Of a DNA stretch of 35,179 nucleotides, positions 1 to 7,348 are shown one piece after another. Positions within the stretch are counted from its first letter, which is position 1; each line of letters opens with the position of its first letter. Under the pieces are notes generated by a model. That model was given only the letters and a program-made list of their open reading frames with translations, did no database searches and had not been told where the DNA came from. The DNA is taken from contig JAUIBK010000035.1 in NCBI GenBank assembly GCA_030428205.1, forward strand, positions 1-35,179. The letters are read 5' to 3'. The position numbers and the translations under genes were made by a program. Origin of the DNA: a bacterium. Its GTDB lineage: Bacteria > Bdellovibrionota_C > UBA2361 > RFPC01.

Positions 1-2
1 AG

Positions 3-836
3 GTTCACGATGTGCTCAACATCAACGGCCAGATTCGTGAGTGTCGGGACTCTGACGAGCACCCCGAGAGCACTCCGATTGTGGTCGGCATGGATGTCAC
101 CGGAAGTCGCGGTGATGATGCACGACTCGTGTACGAAGCGGTGCCCTCGATGATGGGTATCTTGCGAGTAACCGAAGTCGTTCCCGATCCCGAAGTTCTG
201 TTTGCGGCGATCGGAGACGCCAACGGCGACCGCTATCCTCTACAGGTCGGCCAGTTCGAAAGCGATCGTCGCATGGATGACCAGCTCTCGAACATGGTGC
301 TCGAAGGAGGCGGTGGACCGTTTGGTGAAGAGAGCTACGAACTGTTGGCGTATTACCTCGCCTACAGAACGGAGCTCGACTGCACTGAGCGGGGCAAGAA
401 GGGTTTCCTCTTCTTTACTGCTGACGAAGCTCCCTACCCCAGGGTCGATCGTCACCTGGTCAAGAAGTACATCGGAGACACTCCGCAGGAAGACCTCGAC
501 ACCACACAGGTGTTCAAGGACCTTCAGAAAAAGTTCACTCCGTTCCTGATCTTCCCGCGCGTTTACCGCCACGGCGGTCGCGACGAGATGCTCAGGAAGT
601 GGCGAGGGCTGATTCCCGATGCAAACATCCTCCTTCTCGAAGATGCTGGAGCGTCGGTCGAACTGATGATCGGCGTGCTGGCTCTGAGCGAAGGTTCGAT
701 GAACTTCGAAGAGTTCGAAGCTGACATGAAGAAGCGCGAGGTTTCGACCAAGCGCCGTGAAGATGTGCTCGAAGCTCTGAGAAACTTCGCCCAGCGAGGA
801 TTGTTTCAGAGCGTTGCAGCGGATGCCTTCGAGTGA
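3..836 (+). CDS. vWA-like domain protein, 5' truncated by window edge
   Basis: The frame is open from the first bases (V-H-D before the GTG at 12), so the gene very probably begins outside the window. The segment IVVGMDVTGSR matches a MIDAS-type first strand (DxTxS) of a von Willebrand A fold. A later Gly/Glu-rich loop (EGGGGPFGEESYE) and the hydrophobic strands GFLFFTADE and NILLLEDAG fit the rest of a vWA/Rossmann-like core. The C-terminal ~60 residues are charged helices. There is no signal peptide or membrane segment in the visible part, so it is probably cytosolic. It lies 130 bp upstream of the PurA-like gene on the same strand and shares that gene's higher GC content, so I infer a two-gene unit, although a hairpin separates them. 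I see the metal-site motif; the partner and role are unknown. Confidence 0.6.
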   Translation, partial: VHDVLNINGQIRECRDSDEHPESTPIVVGMDVTGSRGDDARLVYEAVPSMMGILRVTEVVPDPEVLFAAIGDANGDRYPLQVGQFESDRRMDDQLSNMVLEGGGGPFGEESYELLAYYLAYRTELDCTERGKKGFLFFTADEAPYPRVDRHLVKKYIGDTPQEDLDTTQVFKDLQKKFTPFLIFPRVYRHGGRDEMLRKWRGLIPDANILLLEDAGASVELMIGVLALSEGSMNFEEFEADMKKREVSTKRREDVLEALRNFAQRGLFQSVAADAFE

Positions 837-906
837 CACTCGAACCCCAATGTGCTCTCACTGAAAAGTGAAAAGCTTTTTTGCTGGGAGCACTCAAGCA
901 CTCCCT

Positions 907-933
907 CCCGGGGCGATAAAAAGTCGCCCCGGG
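907..933 (+). terminator. Perfect 10-bp hairpin between vWA-like and PurA-like genes
   Basis: Arms at 907-916 and 924-933 (CCCGGGGCGA and its complement) enclose a 7-nt loop and are followed by TTATT. The stem is very GC-rich and sits 70 bp after the stop codon, so it looks like an intrinsic terminator or RNA-processing hairpin, although the T run is short. Confidence 0.65.
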
Positions 934-966
934 TTATTCCTGTACACCTAACAAGAGGATCTTAAC

Positions 967-2289
967 ATGACCAGGAGTCACATAGTCGTCGGTCTTGGAT
1001 ACGGTGATGAAGGTAAAGGCTCCTGGGTTGACCACCTGGTGAGACAAACCGGCGCTCAGTACGTCGTTCGGTTTAATGGAGGAGCACAGGCTATGCATCA
1101 CGTCGTCACACCTGACGATCGTATGTACCGTTTTGCTCAGTTTGGTTCTGGCACACTCGCTGGTAGCACTTTCACGTGCCTCTCGCGGTTTATGCTTATT
1201 GAGCCAGAAGCACTGCTTGCAGAAGCAGAGCAACTGGAATCACTCGGTGTGCAAAACCCGCTGGGACGCATGATCGTCTCAGAGAATGCGCCAATCATCA
1301 CTCCGTTTAACCGTCTTCTGAACAAGATCCAGGAGATTTCCAGAGGCGGCTCACGGCACGGAAGCTGTGGGTTCGGCATCGGTCTTACACAAGCGGACGT
1401 TGAGAACCTGGGCGACCAGGCGCTCTACGTGCGAGACCTCATTAAGCCAGAGCTTCGAAAGAAGCTTGCTTGGCTCAGCATTCGTAAAGTAGAGCTCGCA
1501 AGAGAGCTACTGAACGAAGAGACTGTAGAGTTGTTTTCGCAAATAACTGAGGTAGACCTAGACTACTACGTCGAATTGTACCGGAGCTTTTACGCTTCGG
1601 TTCGAGTCGTCACAGAGTCCGAGTTCCTTAACATCTTGCGAGAGAACGACACCGTCTTTGAGGGCGCTCAAGGGGTATTGCTCGATCAACAGTACGGGTT
1701 CTTTCCGCACTGCACTCGATCGAACACCACTTTCGAGAACGCTCTCAAGCTACTCGATGAGGCAGGTTTTGATGGTTCCATCACCAAGGTGGGACTGCTT
1801 CGAGGTTACGGGACCCGCCACGGTGCTGGTCCTTTCGTGACAGAGGATTCCACTCTTGAGCTAGCTACTTGCCACAATCAAACCAATGCGTGGCAGGGAG
1901 AGTTTCGGCTCGGGTGGTTTGACAGTGTAGCAGCTCGGTATGCGCTCGATGTGGTTGGTGGGGTTAATATCCTCGCTATTACCAACCTCGATCGTATGCG
2001 GCACCTGGAGCAGATTAAGATCTGCACTGGCTACCAAGGAATGGATGATCGATACCTACACGGTGGTCGACTCCTCATCCTTGAGCCGAAACTGCAACTC
2101 CTTGCTGAGCGCACAGCGGCACTTCAGCTAGCTGCCCCTCAGTACATGAAACTGCAAGGTCTCAACGGTTCTCTGTATGAAAAAGGTTTGAACAGATACC
2201 TCGATCTGCTCTCATCAGCGCTCGAACATCCCGTTCACGCCTACTCTGACACCCCTAAGCCTCACAAAACCTACCGCCTGAAAGGTTAA
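967..2289 (+). CDS. Divergent PurA/PurZ-like adenylosuccinate synthetase family protein
   Basis: Similarity to PurA is clear from end to end. It has GYGDEGKGSW at 11-20 with the catalytic Asp, a His in the position of the HNAGHT loop (44), FEGAQGVLLD at 232-241, SNTT at 253-256, GTRHGAGPF at 283-291, and GWFD at 317-320. Key substrate-binding parts are changed. The Arg-rich loop before the GW(L/F)D motif, which binds aspartate in PurA, reads TNAWQGEFR. The TKLD and STGPDR motifs, which contact the GTP base, read TNLD and SDTPKPHK. The length (440 aa) is PurA-like. The family joins aspartate to a 6-oxopurine nucleotide; phage PurZ does this on dGMP. The altered loops suggest a different substrate or cofactor (inference). 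ATG at 967 follows AAGAGG with good spacing. Composition is more GC-rich than the genes to the right. Confidence 0.8.
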   Translation: MTRSHIVVGLGYGDEGKGSWVDHLVRQTGAQYVVRFNGGAQAMHHVVTPDDRMYRFAQFGSGTLAGSTFTCLSRFMLIEPEALLAEAEQLESLGVQNPLGRMIVSENAPIITPFNRLLNKIQEISRGGSRHGSCGFGIGLTQADVENLGDQALYVRDLIKPELRKKLAWLSIRKVELARELLNEETVELFSQITEVDLDYYVELYRSFYASVRVVTESEFLNILRENDTVFEGAQGVLLDQQYGFFPHCTRSNTTFENALKLLDEAGFDGSITKVGLLRGYGTRHGAGPFVTEDSTLELATCHNQTNAWQGEFRLGWFDSVAARYALDVVGGVNILAITNLDRMRHLEQIKICTGYQGMDDRYLHGGRLLILEPKLQLLAERTAALQLAAPQYMKLQGLNGSLYEKGLNRYLDLLSSALEHPVHAYSDTPKPHKTYRLKG

Positions 2290-2301
2290 CTTGCCTTCCT
2301 C

Positions 2302-2331
2302 TGTGCCCATGTTGGATCCAACATGGGCACA
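2302..2331. terminator. 30-bp perfect palindrome between convergent genes
   Basis: Both 15-nt halves (TGTGCCCATGTTGGA and its exact complement) pair fully around a GATC centre. It lies 12 bp after the stop of the PurA-like gene and 10 bp before the end of the convergent secreted-protein gene. A bidirectional terminator is the simplest reading. There is no T run, so a protein-binding site is possible. Confidence 0.55.
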
Positions 2332-2341
2332 GCCTCATCCT

Positions 2342-3136
2342 TTAACAGTTATTCTTCTTTCGATACCGTTTAAGCCGCTTACGTGATTTCTTACGAACCT
2401 CTTTTTTACATTCAGACTGGCAACCTTCGTTGATCTCTAAGCAGCTTCCACCGAGAGGAACAACAACGGTATTTCCACAGTAGTTCGCCATAAACTGAAG
2501 ACTCGCAACAAAGTTTGGATCAATGAGAGAGATCATTCCTTCGAGGCTTGCTATCATATAATCGATATCAAACATGGCAAAGAAGTCTTTCATGGCATCA
2601 AGATCAGGGAGATCGAGCTGAATATTAAGACACTGATCAATTTCCATAAAATCTTGGATATCAATATCGATCGCGAAATCATCGAGACAGTCGAAATTAA
2701 GTTCCGGAAGATTTAATTCACACTGAAAAAGTTCTGCATCAAAATCAAAATCGAGACACTCTGAGAGGTCGGGAAGATTGTAATCAATCTCGACGTTCGG
2801 AAGGCATTGTGCTGGATCAAAATCAATTGCAAGCTCAAAGTCTTTGAGACGAAGCATGAGATCCATCAATGCATCGAGCCTTGCTCGATAGTTTAAGAGA
2901 TTATTGAGAGCGGTAAAGTCTAATTCTATGCAAAACCGCCGAAATGCTTCTTGAAAGTCTTGAGGCTCTGAAAATTCACCATCTCTTGCAGAGATACTCG
3001 AATGAGTTGGGGATGACATCGCAAGTCCACTAAGCATCTCCTCAAGAGTTTGAAACGCAGGCTCATTATTTTGAGCAACAGCTTGAGAGTGAAGGAGAAA
3101 AAAAGAAATGCACGCAGCAAGAAAAAACCTAAACAT
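2342..3136 (-). CDS. Secreted cysteine-rich acidic protein of unknown function
   Basis: A 264-aa protein with a clear signal peptide (hydrophobic run FFLAACISFFLLHS, cleavage near AVAQ). The mature part has 11 cysteines. Its middle (roughly residues 100-190) is a run of short Asp/Glu-rich, leucine-patterned segments, each holding one Cys, such as LPDLSECLDFDFD and LPELNFDCLDD. These look like degenerate internal repeats. The last ~25 residues flip to strongly basic (KKSRKRLKRYRKK) and end in Cys. A GGGAG ribosome site lies 7 nt before the ATG. It is transcribed away from the TraU-like operon and separated from it by 440 bp. I do not recognise the family. Disulfide-linked periplasmic or surface location is inferred; a link to the neighbouring transfer genes is only positional. 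Confidence 0.75.
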   Translation of the reverse strand: MFRFFLAACISFFLLHSQAVAQNNEPAFQTLEEMLSGLAMSSPTHSSISARDGEFSEPQDFQEAFRRFCIELDFTALNNLLNYRARLDALMDLMLRLKDFELAIDFDPAQCLPNVEIDYNLPDLSECLDFDFDAELFQCELNLPELNFDCLDDFAIDIDIQDFMEIDQCLNIQLDLPDLDAMKDFFAMFDIDYMIASLEGMISLIDPNFVASLQFMANYCGNTVVVPLGGSCLEINEGCQSECKKEVRKKSRKRLKRYRKKNNC

Positions 3137-3576
3137 AAAGAACTCCCGGTAAAAACTTTATAAGCTCTATAGGATTTATTCGACCATGAGCCCCCCACGT
3201 TTCATATTTGATATAGAAAATTTAGCTAGATGCTCTTTTTGGGCATTTAGCAAATGAGATACAGAACATTCAAAAAAACAGACAGTAGGCTCAAAAAGTC
3301 TTTTTTTTGTGCAAAATCCAAGATAGTGCGAGTGTGATAAAAGACAGATAAACGCTAGTTAGATGGCTGATATTACTAGCTATTTAGCCTTTTTCTCATT
3401 CTACTCGCAACTTGAGAGCTCTCGCGAATATAAGCAAAAATCTCATTTTCAAATCTTAGACAACCCAACAGAGAGAGTAAGCATAACAATTATAGATGCA
3501 CAAATTGTGCAGAGCAAAGAGGGATCCCCCTTTTTTACTGCTTGTTCATTTACATTCTACAAGCTGATAGGGAATC
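3137..3576. other. AT-rich divergent intergenic region
   Basis: This 440-bp AT-rich gap lies between divergently transcribed secreted-protein genes and must hold both promoters. A 93-codon frame crosses it from 3363 into the next gene, but it has no ribosome site and ends inside that gene in another frame. I see no strong repeat or convincing -35/-10 pair. Confidence 0.4.
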
Positions 3577-4587
3577 ATGAAAAGGTTTTATCGGGCTCAT
3601 ATATTAGTTCAGCTGTTCTACGCACTTTTTCTAAGCGTGCTTAGCATCACGATTGGTGAACACCAATCGTACGCTGACGATCTCCAAACTCACTCAAACG
3701 AGCAAGAAAAGAACGTAAGTCACGATCTTTTCTCAAAAGAAGTCAATTTCGATCAAGCTCGTATGCAGCTCTCACCTTTCACGGCCAAAACCACCATATC
3801 ATTACCCCAAGAATTCGAGCAGGACATACAAGACAAGAGCTTTCGACAACAAGTTGCAAACTCCCTTCAAAATGGACTGCTTTCAAAAGAGACAATATAT
3901 TCCATTATTCAACGTAAGTTTAGAATTTCAGCGAGTTCAAATCCAGGAAAAGCCTTACGTGTAAATCTCCTCTCCTCAAAGAAATCCGTTCCATTTTTCG
4001 AAAGACGTCCTCGCAAACTCTACCAACATCTACGCGGAGAAGAAGGCGTGGCGCTTTCTTATCCAGACGAAGACTTACAAGGTAAGTTGTTCGCAAGATA
4101 TCGATCGGAAAATCCTGCACAAGAACTAAAAAGTGTTCCAAAAGCAAATCAACTCTCTAGCCCTGGCGAACATTCTCGTAGAGCAATGGAATTCTTCACC
4201 CCCGGTCCAATCGAAACCTGTCGAAAGTCCTACACAAAAAAGCTCAAGCAAAAACTCTCAGAAAATAAAGAATTTGTACAAGGAAAAACTTACGTCGATC
4301 TACTTATTTTGCCAGAAGGTGTCCCCACCTCAATTGCACGTAACCGCATTTCACTTGAACCATACTTTGGCCAATCAACACGCGTACTCTCATATTCACG
4401 GGAAGCGGGTCAAATCTTCTTTCGTGAACTTGAAAAGGGGGGAGCTCCCTGCCTCCCTATCCGGTTTCGTATGGTCGGTAAGGATCGCTACCTTCATCTC
4501 GGGAAAGACGCTCTAAAGAATTTCGGACAGACATTAAAAGGAACTATCCATCCAGCTATTGAACGGAGGTTGCATGAAATCCTTTAA
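3577..4587 (+). CDS. Exported protein in TraW position of an F-type transfer-like operon
   Basis: A 336-aa protein with an N-terminal signal peptide (hydrophobic LVQLFYALFLSVLSITIG, cleavage near SYADD). The mature part is basic and soluble, with two cysteines that could pair (ETCRKS near 220 and GAPCLPIRF near 295). No domain is recognisable with certainty. It is first in a run of four overlapping or touching genes; its stop lies inside the start region of the TraU-like gene. In the F plasmid the order is traW-traU-trbC, so position and export suggest a TraW-like assembly factor, but no TraW motif is visible. AGGGA lies only 3 nt from the ATG. Confidence is high that it is a gene and low for the TraW role. 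Confidence 0.7.
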   Translation: MKRFYRAHILVQLFYALFLSVLSITIGEHQSYADDLQTHSNEQEKNVSHDLFSKEVNFDQARMQLSPFTAKTTISLPQEFEQDIQDKSFRQQVANSLQNGLLSKETIYSIIQRKFRISASSNPGKALRVNLLSSKKSVPFFERRPRKLYQHLRGEEGVALSYPDEDLQGKLFARYRSENPAQELKSVPKANQLSSPGEHSRRAMEFFTPGPIETCRKSYTKKLKQKLSENKEFVQGKTYVDLLILPEGVPTSIARNRISLEPYFGQSTRVLSYSREAGQIFFRELEKGGAPCLPIRFRMVGKDRYLHLGKDALKNFGQTLKGTIHPAIERRLHEIL

Positions 4588-6259
4588 ACTCACGTTTGTG
4601 TTACTGTATCTCACTATTGTACCCACCTCAGTCCTTGCTGACGATCCTCCAACACTAGAACAAATTCGAGCTTCAGTTGAGGATTTTGAGAATAACTTTC
4701 TACTTGAGCAACCTAATCCCAATGATCCTACGGCACCCCTTCCAGGATACCTTGATGAAGCAGAAGCTCTCTTCATAGACAGACTTGAAGAGGTTGATCC
4801 CAATTTTGTCGGACCGCCTGAAAACCCACCACAACCTGGTCTTGAAGAGTGGGCAGAAGACACCTCACTCGGTCCCTTTCACAAAGGAGGTGGATTTGCT
4901 GATTTCTTCACTGAACAATCAAGTGATTGGATGCGAGATACTCAAACATTTTCTTGCAACGCTTCAGATATCGCTGGACTCACTACTCACTTACACACCT
5001 ACGATGGCCTCAACTCTATTCCTAAAGTCAGATGGAGAAGAGGTATTCATCCGGCGGGATCTCTGTGCGATCTCTCCATCTATTCTGATTACAAGCCTCT
5101 TGGCCTCGGGTTTGCTTCAGGAGAGTGCCTCTCAATTATCCCCATCTATATTGGAGTTGATATAGTTTTTTTCTGTGTTTGGGCCGATCTTATTGATTAC
5201 TACTATCCAACAGCCATTATCAACTTTTCAAATCAGCTCTTCTATAGCCGCTATCTTCCATTTGGATTAGCAACAGCGTCTCTCGCAGTACTCAAAAGCT
5301 CCCTCTTTGCCAATGCCGTAACAAAGACTTGGAATGTTATGAATCTCGCCTTGGATGGTCTTGCTGGGAGTGCACCAGATATTGGAACACCAGAAGCATG
5401 GACACCACCACCTGTAGATCCGAGTGATCCCTCTTCAATTGCCATAGAAGAGGCTTGGATAAAGTCACATGATTCAGGGAGAATGCTTATCTTTGGGGAA
5501 GAAGATATTCAAGGTGATCACAAACCGTGGCAACCACATGATAATCTCGCTGAGCCTTTCTTTGCTACTGACATGACACCAAACGAGATCCACTACTGGC
5601 TCGATCAAAGCGCGACAGTGGGCAATGGAGGAGAGTTCGGTTTATTTATGGGCAATCCTGGCGTTCCTTGTATAAAACAGAACCAATCAACAGGCAAAAC
5701 CCCAGCATACCCCCAACTCATAGACAGGACCTGGACGCCTTCTATGGCTATCAATGGATCCCTGACGGGCGATCTCGACGATATGCCTTGCTTAAAAAAT
5801 GTTGGGGAAGTCTCCCCGTATACCAGACATCGTAGGCCTCACACCTCTGACGCCTTCTTTCAAACTATCGTCAAAGGTCTAAAGCAATACTTCGCACAAT
5901 TTCCAGCAAGTACATACTCATTCTTACTCGATAAAGACAGAATCAGCTTCTTTCCTGAGGCCATTTATGGAGACAACCTTCAGATGAACGACGAATTTGC
6001 CGAGGCTGTTGGAGGAAACTCCGGCAATGCTTGCCCACTCTTTAATCGAAATGTCGCTGGTGGAGAGATGAAGAATACAGATTTTCTCGAAGCAAATCAG
6101 AGAGTGCCAGGAAGCAAAGAAGAAATCTCAGCCGGTGTCTACACGTCCTTTAGTGGTTGCTGGTCTATTCTTCCACAAGACGCCTATATGATTACTTGGC
6201 GCTACCTTCCTAGCATGTACGAATCAACTCTTCTAGCCGCTGAGAGGAGGTATCGATGA
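4574..6259 (+). CDS. TraU-like (integrating-element TIGR03756-type) exported conjugation protein
   Basis: I chose ATG 4574, not the upstream TTG, because GGAGG lies 4 nt before it and a signal peptide follows directly (LTFVLLYLTIVPTSVLA, cleavage before DDPP). The mature protein is 550 aa, longer than F TraU. The pattern resembles the TraU/PFL_4710 group: a cysteine-bearing hydrophobic segment (ECLSIIPIYIGVDIVFFCVW), then DYYYPTAIINFS. Near the C-terminus it has CWSILPQDAYMITWRYLP, like the final Cys/Trp-rich 'G-Y-x-W-x-x-W-R' block of the family. TraU-type proteins act in the periplasm in pilus and mating-pair assembly. The gene overlaps its upstream neighbour by 14 bp and its downstream neighbour by ATGA. 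The assignment rests on remembered patterns plus gene order, so it is moderate. Confidence 0.6.
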   Translation: MKSFKLTFVLLYLTIVPTSVLADDPPTLEQIRASVEDFENNFLLEQPNPNDPTAPLPGYLDEAEALFIDRLEEVDPNFVGPPENPPQPGLEEWAEDTSLGPFHKGGGFADFFTEQSSDWMRDTQTFSCNASDIAGLTTHLHTYDGLNSIPKVRWRRGIHPAGSLCDLSIYSDYKPLGLGFASGECLSIIPIYIGVDIVFFCVWADLIDYYYPTAIINFSNQLFYSRYLPFGLATASLAVLKSSLFANAVTKTWNVMNLALDGLAGSAPDIGTPEAWTPPPVDPSDPSSIAIEEAWIKSHDSGRMLIFGEEDIQGDHKPWQPHDNLAEPFFATDMTPNEIHYWLDQSATVGNGGEFGLFMGNPGVPCIKQNQSTGKTPAYPQLIDRTWTPSMAINGSLTGDLDDMPCLKNVGEVSPYTRHRRPHTSDAFFQTIVKGLKQYFAQFPASTYSFLLDKDRISFFPEAIYGDNLQMNDEFAEAVGGNSGNACPLFNRNVAGGEMKNTDFLEANQRVPGSKEEISAGVYTSFSGCWSILPQDAYMITWRYLPSMYESTLLAAERRYR

Positions 6260-6966
6260 GCATTCGCTCCGCCAGCTGCTCTCTTTTCACTATATTTATA
6301 CAGCGCTTCGTCCTGTGCTTTGCCGTATTCGCTTTTCCCTCAAAAGCCTATTGCACACCAAATACACCTGGACTTTTCTTTCCAAAAAATTATGTAACCC
6401 ACCAAAACAAATCAAAAACGAAAAAGAAAGCTACATCACCAAACACTCAGAAGAAGAGTCCACAAGTTCTACAAAAGACAGAGCATGAATCTGAACAAAT
6501 CCAGGAACAGATTTCCATAGAGCCTCAAGAACGGGGAACGCCAATAGTCGCCCTCGGTGGAATCTTTAGCTTAGATGATACAGACAAACTCACCGTACAC
6601 CTTGCTCAACTCAAAGAGGTGGCTCTCGCTCACGATCTCCTCTTTAACGAACTTATCCTCGCTGGAGATGTTATCAACTTTTTTCAAGCTAAGGGAGCGC
6701 CACGGTATGTGGCAGATATGGCATTTCTTGTTCCAGCACTTGGGGGAAAGATTCGCTATGCCAATTCGGAGATTACAGATTACCCGATTTCCCAATCCCC
6801 GACCTGGATCGTCTCAACTGAAGAGGGAGAGATTCTTCTTGAGGGCATGAGCAATGTTACGAAGTTTATCAATTCGCACGGTGAGTTTGTTGTTCCCACT
6901 GCGGCAGATTTGAATTTACAAGGCATAAACGATGTTACTGTAACGAACACTGGAGAGAAAAAATGA
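6256..6966 (+). CDS. TrbC-like (F-type) exported thioredoxin-fold assembly protein
   Basis: 236 aa with a signal peptide (FIQRFVLCFAVFAFPSKAYC), then a low-complexity Lys/Gln/Glu linker (residues ~45-90). The C-terminal domain matches the F-type TrbC layout: a first strand IVALGGIFS, a helix with LTVHLAQLKEVALAHDLLFN, LILAGDV (compare 'LRG'), then YPISQSPTWIVSTEEGEILLEG. The last segment parallels TrbC 'Y-G-I-x-x-x-P-x-x-V-V...G', which is followed by the helix before the final Gly (INSHGEF). No CxxC is present, as in TrbC. F-type TrbC helps pilin assembly in the periplasm. AGGAGG lies 5 nt before the ATG, and the start overlaps the upstream stop (ATGA), so translation is coupled. Confidence 0.6.
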   Translation: MSIRSASCSLFTIFIQRFVLCFAVFAFPSKAYCTPNTPGLFFPKNYVTHQNKSKTKKKATSPNTQKKSPQVLQKTEHESEQIQEQISIEPQERGTPIVALGGIFSLDDTDKLTVHLAQLKEVALAHDLLFNELILAGDVINFFQAKGAPRYVADMAFLVPALGGKIRYANSEITDYPISQSPTWIVSTEEGEILLEGMSNVTKFINSHGEFVVPTAADLNLQGINDVTVTNTGEKK

Positions 6967-7238
6967 TCAAGCTTCAAATGTACTCAATGGCACTCCTACT
7001 CTGTTGCGGTTCTCCTCTACGAGCGGAGCAACAAGACTACGCCTCAAGGCTTCGAAACCAGCAAACAGGCGCAGTGGTAGAAATGAAGCGAGACACCAAG
7101 CAGAAGTTTAATAACCTTGTGGCACAAGCTCTTCAAGCACACCTCAAGTGGAAAGCGTGTAAAGCACAAAGAAGATTGCACAATCTCTCAGACAAGGTTT
7201 GTGACCAAAAAAAGCGAGAAACTGAGCTTACATGGTAG
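6963..7238 (+). CDS. Small exported basic protein, last gene of the transfer-like operon
   Basis: 91 aa with a signal peptide (MYSMALLLCCGSPLRA), then a highly charged helical mature region with two cysteines (KACKAQ, KVCDQ). The start overlaps the upstream stop as ATGA, with GGAGAG upstream, so it belongs to the same operon. It has no recognisable family. The Cys in LLLCCGS might be read as a lipobox, but the residues around it do not fit well. It could be a small periplasmic accessory of the transfer-like apparatus (inference from position). Confidence 0.6.
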   Translation: MIKLQMYSMALLLCCGSPLRAEQQDYASRLRNQQTGAVVEMKRDTKQKFNNLVAQALQAHLKWKACKAQRRLHNLSDKVCDQKKRETELTW

Positions 7239-7348
7239 GGCCAACTCCGTAACCTACTAGAATTACAGACATCCTAAGTGGTCCGCTCGACATTCCTTCT
7301 TCAATGTAGATACTATCCTACCTTCAGCAAGAAGAAGTGCAATTCATT

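Noticed and set aside
5..839. Minus-strand frames of 60-200 codons antisense to the vWA-like gene
   Set aside because: They mirror codon structure of the plus-strand gene, which has a recognisable MIDAS-type motif and continues beyond the window edge.
3363..3644. 93-codon plus-strand frame upstream of and overlapping the TraW-position gene
   Set aside because: No ribosome site, overlaps the well-supported signal-peptide gene by 68 bp in another frame, and the product has no recognisable features.
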